This document shows, piece after piece, positions 1 to 11,700 of a stretch of DNA of 64,000 nt. The stretch covers positions 15,439,349 through 15,503,348 of the forward strand of contig NC_092651.1 in the NCBI RefSeq assembly GCF_032118995.1. Direction: 5' to 3'. The notes under the pieces are model-generated. The model saw nothing but the letters and a program-made list of their open reading frames with translations. It did no database searches and was not told where the DNA came from. The DNA is from Asterias amurensis. Lineage: Eukaryota > Echinodermata > Asteroidea > Forcipulatida > Asteriidae. The translations under genes were made by a program, and so were the position numbers. Each line of letters opens with the position of its first letter. Positions within the stretch are counted from its first letter, which is position 1.

Positions 1-752
1 GCTGTTTGATGGCCCTGTGGACTTTGGTGTGAGCTGATGAGAGTTAAGATGTGATCGGGGCAAGGGATGGGTTGCACTTGTTGAGGGTTTAGATGGAAGT
101 CCTCCCTTCTGAAGTATGCCTGCAAAATTAAGAACGATTTTTTTTTGTGTGTCCATGAAGAAATTGTGCATCTCCAAAGACGACCTGTACAAGACAACAT
201 TCATAACCTCCATTGTTCCTTTTCTTTAGAAATTCCTGTGTAACAATACAATGAAATTCCTTTTTGGTATCATTTTTCCCCATTAATACTTCAGACATAT
301 TTCCCATGTAGGTTGGTCAGTTTAACACCAAAAAAACATGAAACTTTTTCGCATCCTTTCGTTGTCTGGGAGGCTGATCTTTTTTGATGACAGTTTTTTT
401 ACTTTTGCCCTTCCCTGGACGGCCTGTGCTTGTTTTATTGTTTGTCCGAAGAATTAAAATAAATAAATAAATAAATAAATTTCAACAGGTCATCATCTGT
501 CAAAAATGATTTTGAAATAAACATATATATTTTGGAAAAAATCAAATGTGATCAAAGTTCCTAAACATCTTGACAAAATGTTTTATTCTTTAATTAGTCA
601 GTGTTTCTCTAAAGAGATTTTTCTGTAAAAAGAATCATGTGACAAAACTCTTATTTTTGTTCACATGGATACACACTCTGTACACTTCGAAAATATTGAC
701 TGCCAGAATGAAATATAGAAGCAAATAAAACAAGCAAATTGGCAAAGTTTAC
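1..752. other. BRCA2 intron, AT-rich, no exon seen
   Basis: This is the intron after the BRC exon, running off the left edge. It holds homopolymer T runs and a short (AAAT)n microsatellite at about 462-481. No coding block with BRCA2 DNA-binding-domain character is visible on either strand. Confidence 0.6.
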
Positions 753-3700
753 CTTTAAGGGTCTTGTCTTTTGCTGCATTCTTCAACAATCTTGATGTTG
801 TATTTGCTCCACAGTGTGGGACCACAGCATCATTGCAGTCTCCTCCAGGGTGTCGATCATTCATCCGCAGTCCCTCTGCATTCTTTCTTGAGAAAGAGGG
901 TCTGGATTTAGTCTGAGCTTCAGTGGGATCAACAGTTGATGAGTCATACTCGGGAACCAGCGCAACAGAGGTTGTTCCTTCACCATGACTGGAACGCTGA
1001 CGTGAAACTCCTCCAGACTGCATTCCACTTACAGACACATCATCTCCAAGGAAGGCTTTGACTTGCTGTAAAGAAGTCCTAGACACGGACACTGAAGACC
1101 CTCTGGCAGTTTGGAAACCAAGAGGTATGGATGGTCTAGAGGCTTGATCAGAAGTGCTTTGATTCTTACCACTGGACGTGTTATGATGGAAGACTTGATT
1201 GGTGTTCCTATCGTCATCTTGGAAAAGACTTTGTGCTTTCCTTAAGGCAGCATCTGAGACTAAAACTTTGTTACCGTTGGCCGTTGAGAAACCTACGCAT
1301 GGCTGTGTGGTTCTAGGAGCAGTCACAGTGTCGTTACTATTGGCAAGGAATCTTTGAGCAGTTGCTAAAGCATCAGCTCTCACAGACACTTTGCTACCAC
1401 TGGCTGTTGAGAAACCTAGGCATGGCTGTGTGGTTCTAGGAGTTGGCACAGTGTCGTTACCATCATCAAGGAATCTTTGAGCAGTTGCTAAAGCATCAGC
1501 TCTCACAGACACTTTGCTACCACTGGCTGTGGAAAAACCTAAGCATGGCTCTATAGCTTTTGGGTGTGATAAAGTTCCGTCAGCATCTGCAAGGAATCTT
1601 TGAACATTAGCTAAAGATTCAGCCGATATTGTGACCTTGTCTCCACTTGCTGTTTGGAAACCATCAAAGAGTTTACGAGATTGGTTTGAAGTTTGTACAA
1701 GACCTGTGAGTGAACTCTCCCCTTTCTTTGATGCAGTAGCTTTTGATGGACTGGTTCTTTGATCTGTGTTAGGTTCACCATCAATATTTGCTAGGAATCG
1801 TTGAGCCTTTGTTAGAGAATCAGCTGATATGGTGACCTTCTTTCCACTTGCTGTTTGGAATCCAACAGAGGTTGGTGGAACATGTTGTGAAGAGTGTGAC
1901 TGACCCGAGTGTATATCTTCCTTATTATGTGAAGAAATCCCACTTGTTTTTTGAGCTATGTGCGAATCACCACCCTCTACCACCACTCTTCGGGTGTGTG
2001 TCAAGGATTCAGCAGATTTTCTGACCTTGTTTGTACCAGTAGTCTGGAAACCGACGTGTGGTGCTGGAGTTTTGTTAAAAGTGTTTACAGCTCCTTCTGG
2101 TACATCATTTTCCTCGTGAGAAGTAAACGTCTTTGAGGATCTGGTTTGTGACTTGGTCTTAGCATCATCCGTGTCTGCAAGAAGTCGCTGCATTTCAGCT
2201 CCGTCATCTCTCAGGAATTTGTGAGCTCTTGATAAAGCCTCTGCTGACACTGTTACTTTATTTCCACTGGCCGTCTGAAAACCACTACAAGCTCTTGGGG
2301 TTGAGCTTGCAATCTCCAAGGAGCCACCACACCTCTTATCATCTATCAGTACAGACCCTTGAGAATTTGTTTTTCTATCACAGCTGGCACTTTGTTTTCG
2401 AGATTCATCACTAGCTGTAGAAGCAATCTTTGAAAGTTTCTCCTCTTTCCTGAAGCCCACATCATCTCCTTCTAACACATGTCTCGCTCGTTTCAGCGAT
2501 TCTTCTGAGACGCTGACCTTACTCCCACTAGCTGTTTGAAATCCGACAGGAAATTTTGACAAAACGTTAATCATACCAAGACCCTCTGGAGCTCTTGAGT
2601 GGATTATTTCTTCTTCAGAAAATAAGTTCTTTGCTTTCTTTAGAGCCTCCTTAGATATCTCTACACGTCTCCCTCCTGCAGTCTGAAATCCAGAGAAATT
2701 TGAGCCGTTATGGAATGATTCCTTTTGATCTTGTGTTTGATCAGCAGGGTTGGTGTTAGCTTTTTGGCTTGCTTTCATTACACAAGAGTCTTCATACTTA
2801 GAGTCGGCATCAAGAAATGCTTTTGCCTTCCGCAAGGCGTCTTGTGCTATCTCTACCTTATTACCCCCGGCAGTTTTAAATCCTATGAATGTAGGTTTTT
2901 CTGTATTCAGAGAGGATGGAGTATTACTCCATGGAATTTCCATCTCACCAACTGATGAAGAAATGTTACTCTTGGGCAAGATCTTATTGATTTCTCTTTT
3001 GGAGTCTTCCTGCTGGCTGAAGGATATAGGAATAGTTACTTGGACTTCTGTTACATCTCCGGTAGAGAGTAGTTGGGATTGAACAAACGCTTGGTTTAAG
3101 GAATGATAAGTCTGGCTTGATAAGCCTTGCACCGCTGAAAGTAGCTCATGAAATGGCTCTTTGTCATCAGACACCTGATTGGCTGGTTGTTTAGAACTTT
3201 CCTGATTTTGAACATTTTGATTGGCCATCACTGCAGTCTCCAAGAGGGGACGAGCTGGGCCCATCCCTGGGATGAATTTTCCAACAGACAAATCCTCATA
3301 TTGTGAAAAGCTGTCCTCCTCTGCCTGCATGAAGGCATATGCAGACTCCATTTCTTCAGCAGCCTCTATCTCCCGTTGAGCTTGACTTGCAGTAAGAAAC
3401 TCCTCCTCAAATTCTATATCTGGAGTTCTTACCATTTCAACTGATGCAAAACCTTTTGAAGTGAACTCCATTTCCTGGGTTTCTGGTATACTTTCTAAGT
3501 TTAAGGATGGCACTGTTTTATCTTTTGTGGTCTCATATATTGTGGGCAGACAGTGTGACTGCTTGAGTAAAGTTTTTGATTTAGAAGGAGTCTTCATTTT
3601 GGCTGGAGCTTTGAATGGTCTAAATCCCTTGGGGAGGTTCCTGTAGTTGGTCTGAGGCTTTGAATCCCCCTGCCCACATCTACTCTGTTTGTGAGGTATT

Positions 3701-5741
3701 GGAAGCTCATTTGGTAAAGTGAGTGTTTCAGGACAACTCGTTTTGGAAGAAGCAGGCATGTCTCCTGAATCTTCAAACATGGCTCTTGCCTTCTTCAAGT
3801 CAACATCTGATATCTCAATGGATTTTCCTGAGGCTGAGGCAAATCCAGCGGTGGTTGGGATTTCATTTCCGTCCTTCTCAAAAAGTTGTTTAGCTCTTTG
3901 CAAAGCAGTTTCAGAAACACAGATTGGTTTTCCACTCGCAGAAGCAAATCCAACTTTAGAGGGTACCAGAGGGTCTCCAGCAAGAGCCGATGAGTTTAGC
4001 TCGGCAATTTCTAAATGTACGTCATGCTCTCTGATCACACTATTTTGAGTGATAGGTAACTCTTTGTCATTCTCTTTCTTCAGCAATGTAGATTTCATCA
4101 TTCCACTTTCTGATTGAGAAATGTTGTTTCCTCTTCTTGAGGCCAACTGCGCCGATGACTCTTGCTCATCATCCAGGAAAAGTCTGGCTTTCTGTAATGC
4201 TGATTCTGATATCTGAATAGCTTTACCGCTTGCTGAACTAAATCCAAGTATTTTAGGCTCTGCTCCTTTGCTCGCAGAGATGGATGGCATCGATGAGTTG
4301 GGATCTTTTGGGTCTTCCTCAGCAAAGAGTGTTTTGGCTTTGTTAAGAGCCGACTCTGAGATCTTTATAGCTTTATCGCTTGCTGAACTAAATCCAAGTG
4401 TCTTAGGCACTGCTCCTTTGCTGGTGGATGCAGAATCTGATGATGAGATCTGATCTTTTGGGTCTTCCTCAGCAAAAAGTGTCTTGGCTTTGTTAAGAGC
4501 CGACTCTGAGATCTTTATAGCTTTACCACTAGCTGAGCTAAATCCAAGTGTCTTAGGCATTGCTCCTCTGCTGGTGGAGGCGGTATCTGAAGATGAGATG
4601 GGATCTCTTGGGTCTTCCTCAGCAAATAATGTCTTGGCTTTGTTAAGAGCTGACTCTGAGATCTTTATAGCTTTACCACTAGCTGAGCTAAATCCAAGTG
4701 TCTTAGGCATTGCTCCTCTGCTGGTGGAGGCGGAATCTGAAGATGAGATGGGATCTTTTGGGTCTTCCTCAGCAAATAATGTCTTGGCTTTGTTAAGAGC
4801 TGACTCTGAGATCTGTATAGATTTGCTGCTGGCTGATGTAAATCCACCATCCACTGGTTTTTTGCTACTTCCAACATCATTATCCGACTCGGATTTTTTT
4901 TTCTGATTGTTTGGGTTTAGTTTGAGAGAATTTGTTGTGACTCCGATAGCTGATCTTTGTTTCTCACTGTCCTCATCGAATAAAGCTCTAGCTTTGTGAA
5001 GAGCAGATTCTGAGATATGAATTGCATTGCCGCTGGCTGAAGAGAAGCCAACAGTAGCAGGGATGGTCAGATTCTGAGTTTGAGAAACATCAGTCTCAAG
5101 ATTCCTTCGATGAACGGATCCATCCCATTCATCAGCAGCTAATTTGTTCGTCATTGAAGAAAAGTGCATATCGTCCTCCCCTGTTTGCCTTTGTATATCT
5201 TTTGATAGTGCAACATTGTTTGTTAGTTGTCGATGATCAGAGTCTCCTGTAGAAGTTGCTCCTTTGAGAATAAAACCACTTTCATCTGAGATTGACCCTC
5301 CATTAGATGTTTGAACGACAGATGTGCAAAGTTTGGTGCAAGGAGCCTTTTCGTTTTCAGAAATCTCTTCAGTCTTTGTTAGCACTCCCTTTCCATCGCT
5401 GCATCTAAAGCTTGACCCCTGGTGTTCATTCTCCAATGTGGTCTTCAATCTTTTTGGAGCAGGTAAAGCATGGGTATCTGTCCTTCTCCTGACCCTGCTG
5501 TAGCTTGAGTTGTGAGGACCCCTTCGACTCAGGGGTGTGGTTTGGCTCGTTGTGTTGGACGACCCAGACTGACCGTTAACATTGGATCCATCTGTTGCCT
5601 GATGCTTTGTCTGGCCATGCTGAATCGGTTTATCCTTGTATTGCACGTGTTTGTCGTGTAGCACTGTCACCTTGGTGGGATACATGAAACTTGGGGCTTG
5701 AGCTCTCTTGGAGTTGATGAAGTTGTTAAATGTCACAAAAC
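753..5741 (-). CDS. BRCA2: BRCA2 coding exon 7: giant BRC-repeat exon (human exon-11-like)
   Basis: A single 4989-base exon of about 1662 codons. It begins at acceptor TTTTCTACTCCAG with GFVTFNNF and ends at donor GTAAAC (752). The frame runs on to a stop near 661, but that tail (GKLCQFACFICF...) reads intron and is excluded. It carries 19 BRC repeats. In each, GFxxA supplies the Phe and Ala that fit RAD51's oligomerisation pocket, and a downstream LFxE/FLxD supplies the second RAD51 contact. An ~320-residue linker between repeats 8 and 9 holds a very acidic stretch (EFEEEFLTASQAQREIEAAE). Human exon 11 is similar in size but has 8 repeats. Confidence 0.97.
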
Positions 5742-8700
5742 CTGGAGTAGAAAAAAAGAAGAAAATTTTAATTAACTTTAATCATTTCAATGATAGGTAG
5801 TGTAAGAAGATATTCCTGAGGTTTTATTACAGGCCTGTATGCTTCGTTTTTGAGAGGGCAAGGGCACCAAGGCATTTTCTTCTTGGTAAAGGGCACCCTA
5901 TGAGGAAATTGCAAATTTGTACTGGAGCATTTCAAGGGTACCAAGGCAATGACCAGGGGACACGGAGGCAATCGCCTTCGTTGCCTCCGTGAAGTATCAG
6001 GCCTGGGTTTATCCAGCTTACTTTATAAATTTGTACTTAAAAATCAACCGCACAGGCTTTGCTCTTAAGTTTTTCAGTATTAGTCAGCAGGAACAGTTAG
6101 CTTGTCAATTCACTAGTCTGCCAGCTTTTCATGTTAAACAGGAATACTATTCCACTTGAAAGAGAATTTTGAGAAGTCTGGTATTTTTAACCGGCATTTG
6201 TCCAGCGACCACTGTTAAAGGGAAGGTACACAAGACCAGTGTTCTCACTTGGTGTATCTCAACATATGCATAAAATAATATGCATAAAATAACAAACCTG
6301 TGAAAAGTTGAGCTCAATTGGTCATCGAAGTTGGGAGAAAATGATGAAAGAAAAAACACCCTTGTTGGGCAAATTTGTGTGCTTTCAGATAGGAATAAAA
6401 TACTTCTAGCTAGAAGTCTTTTATTATTTTAGTGAGAAATTACCTCTACTTCAAAATCTATGCTACTTCAGAGGGAGCCGTTTCTCACAATGTTGTATAA
6501 TATCAACAGCTCTCCAATGCTCGTTACAAAGTCAGTTTTTAAGTTAATATTTGTTTTGAGTAATTACCAAACGTGTACATGTACCTTCCCTTTAAGGGAC
6601 AACGCTGCTACAATCTCAAATTGTGCTGCTGTGAACTTTGGTTTGTATAAATGAATATCATATGAAGAATATGTTTGAGGTCAGTTTTTTTATATCATTA
6701 CATTTAAATAAACACTGGACCGCAGAGTGGTCTTTTGTTTTTCAATTCAATAATAATAGGCTACCTCTTTGTGAAAAATCTGGTCTCTTTCCATTCTGTT
6801 GAATATCTAAGTACGCTTTACACATAAGACAAATGAGATCTACATGTATCTCATAGAGCTTTATACATTGACTAGAACACTAACTTACTATGCGTTTTGA
6901 AGCCACCCTGGGCGCAGACATGTTTGATGTGTTGCATGACTACAGAACGATTTTAATTCACATTAGTGCGTTTTTTGTACATTTGGCATGTGCGCTTACA
7001 TACGCGACTGCCTATTCGCGTCTGTCCGCACTACAAAAACCGTAAGTTCGACTTGAATGACGTACTTAAAAAAGTATTTTTTAAACATGACTCACATAGC
7101 GCTCGCAATTTGTACGCTCATCAGCAGATTGTGCGTTCACATTTGCTGCATTTTTTGGTTCGATGACACATAGAAAAGAACAAACGCACTATCGTGCAAA
7201 TAGCCGTACAATTGCCGTACAAAATTTCAAGATTTTGTATTGGTTTGTACATAGGGAACATGGATGCGCCCACACGGCATCAAAACTTTAGTGCGTGTAT
7301 AACAGGGTGTTAGCGCTCTAGTCAATATATATAGCTCTATGATGTATCTAGATCTTCTCTTAGAGCTAGTTCAACTCATTTTGATTCTGGTCTTGTAAAC
7401 TAAACTTTGAGCTACAAGCCCTGCAGTCTTGTGGTTTTTACCTCAAAATTTGAGCCCTGTAATACACACCAATGGTGAGCACCAATTTTGCACGGAGATT
7501 ATAGTTTGAATAATCATACAAATACAGTTGGTTCTTTGCAAAGAGATTGTGTCTCGTTTTACGTTAACGTCTTGGAACGATAAGGAGATTGCTGCTTGGT
7601 AAAAAGGGAAATGCTGAACAAAACTTGTGATTTCAAGTTTGCTGTGCCTTACAAAAAAATTGGAGGGAAAGAGGATATCAGCACAAAATTTTCTAGTACG
7701 GTTGTTATCTTAATGCTCCTTAGTATAAAAAAAAAATGTAAAAAAATGCAGTATTAGTTGATTTATATTTCAGTCAATGGTTACATTAGCGACAAATGCA
7801 AAACTAGACAGGTGGTAACTCAAAATTAGCCCCAAGGTTTTTCTGAGATTTTCCGAAGGTTAAAGAGCCCAAGTTCAATGTCGAGTTACCGCTTGTTTAA
7901 TTTTGCATTTTTCCCATACCTGAGTTTCTCTGAGCAGGGGTACTGCTGTATGAGCGGGAATTGTTTCTGTGTGTTGGTTCCACCGTTGCCTTCTCGTTGT
8001 CAGCGATTGGCCCAGGCTCTGAGATCTCCTGCTTATCTTCATCAGACTTGACCAGTACAGCCTCCGACATCCACTGCATTGCTTTGCGACCACCAGTTTG
8101 ACCTGGGTTACATGAGCCAGCAGGGTAGAAGAACCTCCTTGTGGTTGTTGCTCTGGGCTGCATCTTAAAAAGCTGGCTTTGCAAGTCCTTTTCTTTGATG
8201 TTTGAACAATTCTCAGAGTCCTTATCTTTGAAACTTAAATCATTCTCATTTGGTTTTGGTTTGAGATCCTGGACGGATGCTTGTTTATCAAGAGTTAAGA
8301 TTGGCACAGGTGGTTGAGGTATGTTTTCAATTGAGGAACTTTTCATGGATCCTGATGGTAGTATGCAAGTATCGGGCTTGGCGTTACAAGAGACGGAGTT
8401 ACCTTGGCTCATCTGAATCTGTTCTGGTGGGTTAAATGGAGGAGAAGCTTTCCTCAGCTGGTTGTTGGTCTCAGAGACTTGGTCCGTCATACTGCACAAT
8501 GCGTTAACAAATTCGGGCGAGATTTGTGAGAAGATATCTGGACTGTCTATATTGGGAGCAGTGTCTAGTTTTCTTGTTTGCTTCAGAGGCGTGAGGTTAG
8601 TAACGTCAATAGAGATGGTTGCTGGCTTACATGCATCAGTGAGTTGATGATCTTTAATCGAAGTTGGAATTACATTTGGCTGAGCTGAAATATTTGGCAA

Positions 8701-11700
8701 ATTGTTGATACTAGCTGAATGACTCAATACTTCAGGGGATGCATTTAAATTTTCAGTCAGTATTAGGTCACCTCTTAACACAATGACACTGTCATCTGCT
8801 GTCATTCTTGCATCCTCTTCTGACACTACATGGAAGAAGTTTCCCTCAGTATCAAAGTTTGTGCTTTTGCATGATGCCTGACTAACTTGGGTCTCAGACA
8901 TATTCTCAATAACTTCCTTCAAGGAGCCATCTTCTTCCTGAATCCTTACAACAGTTTTTCGACTGCGAGTTGTTCTCATTTCTTTCTCACTCATCTCCTG
9001 AGAGGATTCTCTAACGGCACTCTCTAAAGGCAAGTCTGGACAGCGAAAACTTTCCAGTTGCCTAGCTTCTTGGATTTCGTCTGCTGAGTCTCGGTGCTCA
9101 CTCAAACAGGCTTGATGTATTCTTTCCTCAATCTCCTTCATTTGCTTCTGCTTCTTCAAATTTGCAATCCTACTTCTTGTCTGCGGAGGTGTAAGAAAAA
9201 AGAAGGCAAGAGTGTCATCTAGGCGGCTCTTCTCGACACCTGAGAGCCCCGAGACATTGGGTGAAGAGCTGTCCAATAGGTCAGCAGTAGATTGCTGACT
9301 ACAAGTCTGTACCGTCTGTACACTGTGGCTGCTTTGCTTTGGTTTGTCAAATGGTTGGCCTGATGTTACCCTTGTTTGATTCTCAAGAAGGTTGTCTGTG
9401 TTATGTTGCTGGGTTGGAATCGCAGATGAGCATATCTTGACTGTCTCTGCATCATCACCATCATCTTCCGCAGTGGCTTGGATTAAGATTTCACATGTTT
9501 TCTTGATGTCTTGTTTCCCGTCCTCTGTCCTGCTTTGTATATCCGTTGAAATGCTTTCCTGCTCTTCTAGTCCTGACACGCAATTAGAGTGACTTGGACC
9601 CTTCTCCTCCTCGCCACCACATCCTGTTCTCCCTCCTTGAGCGTCGCCGTCCACCTTCTTGACTTTCCCTGCCTCTTCACCATCCACATGATCACTTTCT
9701 AGTGTATCTCCAAGAATGTCCTCATCAGCTGATGACATGTGAAGGCTCTGAAGGTGTACAGTGCTTGCCTGGCTGTCGTTGTCAATCCTTCCTCTGGACG
9801 GAGTGTGACAGTTTGGGGTCTCGATACAACTTGTGAAGAGGGCCTTTGCAACAACCTAAAAAACATTAAATCAAACAAAATTTATTATGGTTTTCATCAG
9901 TAATTATAACCGACTTTTTTGGACACACAAAGAGGGATTTTGAAAACCCGTTTTTGTACGTACCACCGATATCAGACATTCCATTGAGTAGCATGAACAA
10001 GCATGCACTCACCCAGCAATGCTTCATTTTCCCAATGAAGGAAGAAGTGTACAAGAATTTTGCAAAAAGACACTTTCAACTTTACAGTTTCCCTATAATT
10101 TCACGCTTTCCCTAAAAAGAGAATTTATGAATGGGAATAAAAGAGTAGTGACTCTGTCTCAATTGGTCGTTAGAATCTTTTTATATCGGCCGATTAAGCC
10201 ATCGTCGCAAATCTTTTATTCCCTTTACAATTTATCCATAACAATGATTCTGAATTATTCTTACCGTGGATTCCTCATTCCAGTCGTTGGGAAAGAGTGA
10301 CTTCTTAGTCGATGTTGTGTCTGTTGCTCCTTGTGGAGTAGCTAGCGAGCTTGTCCAAGACAGATTTGAATCATTAAGATCTGCCCCTAGACTAACGGAC
10401 ATCCGAACAGGAGTACTCTAAAAAATATAAAGAAACAAACAATACTTAAAGGCAATGGACACGTTTGGAAATTGTCAAAGAACACTATTCTCACTTGGTG
10501 TATCCCAACAAATGCATACAACAAATCTTTGAAAATTTTAGCTCAATTGGTCAGCGAAGTTGCAAGACGATATTGAAAAATAAAAAATAAAACCTTATGG
10601 CAAAAATTTGTTTGTTTTCAGATCCCTGAGAAAGGCTTCAGGCCTGAAGTCTTCCTCAGATTCAAATATTTGGGTGATAAATATTAAATCTGAGGGAGTC
10701 GTTCTTTTGTACAATGTTTTATACTTTATGTAATCAGCAGCCCTCCGTTGCTTGTTACCAAGTTAGTTTTTATGCTATACAATTTTAGTAATTACCAAAC
10801 ATGTCCAGTGCCTTTAAGGCTATTGCGTCAGGTGTGCTAGCAGAGTTCTCCTTAAAGGGTGTTGCCAAAACCAAATTGCAATTGGGAAAAAATTCACAAA
10901 GTTACACACAAAAGACAGGTAACTTTTTAGCGCGCTGTGACTGAACAGTTTAGTGCATTTCACTCATGTGCTGGTTGTGAGTCACCAAAGTGTGGGTTTG
11001 ATTTTGTGAAAACCTTGCATCAATTGGGGACCTTTTAGATGCTAGCTGGCAGCAGATTACCTAGTTAATCCATTATTTCATTGTAGATGCTCAGTTAAGT
11101 GCGCATGCTAAGAAAAACGTAAAAAACTGCTGCCACCAAGTGTTCAAAATGTTTGCATTGCACAACAGAGGCTCAGCAACTTGAAGCCATAAGGTTCACC
11201 CTGGTAATTCATGTAATTCATTTCAGATAAAATGTCAAACACATCAATTGCGTAAATGCTGTTTTTAATGCACAAAACCCCCCAAAATGTTACAACAGTA
11301 CTTTGAAGTTCAACTCACCAAACAAGGTCCTGGAGTTGTAAAACTGAAGTCGTCTAGTTTCATCAAGCTTGAAGGCGTTTTAAAAAGTTGCTTCATGAAG
11401 GTGGGTGTGGTCTGCTTATGGGTTGAATTCCAACACGGACTGGGATCTTGAAGAGCGCTCTGTTCAACTGAAAATGGACTGTCTCCTAACAGTGACGGTG
11501 TCTGTCTCAGTGTGTTGCCCTCTGCAACTGGCAAGTTTGGGGTGATAGGTACTAGACTTGGAGTTTCTGGACTGATACCTGTGTAGATAAAACATATTTT
11601 GTTATTCTAAATTCAAGTTTTTGGCCATGACATGAATCACTACTCACTGTGAATGAAGATGTATGTAATACAATTTAGCTTCATGAGGCCTAGTCCTCGA

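Larger units (their letters stand above)
5742..7919. other. BRCA2 intron with two repeat elements
   Basis: Between the BRC exon and the preceding large exon. It holds a CAGGCCTG-ended repeat (5830-6006) and a MITE (6215-6595). The rest (6600-7919) is AT-rich single-copy-looking DNA with no supported exon. Confidence 0.6.

Noticed and set aside
661..752. In-frame extension of the BRCA2 BRC exon to a stop near 661
   Set aside because: A good donor at 752 keeps the phase for a further exon, and the extension (CQFACFICFYISFWQS) is hydrophobic and unlike BRCA2. A truncated BRCA2 without a DNA-binding domain is unlikely.
2725..4906. Plus-strand open frames of 76-140 codons opposite the BRCA2 BRC exon
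   Set aside because: They repeat with the same 150-bp period as the BRC units because they are antisense shadows of them (e.g. ALLRADSEIFIALPLAELNPS). No homology, no splice context.
5734..5736. GTG as the start codon of the BRC exon frame
   Set aside because: It is an internal Val codon; the frame is entered by splicing two codons earlier and continues the upstream exon in phase.
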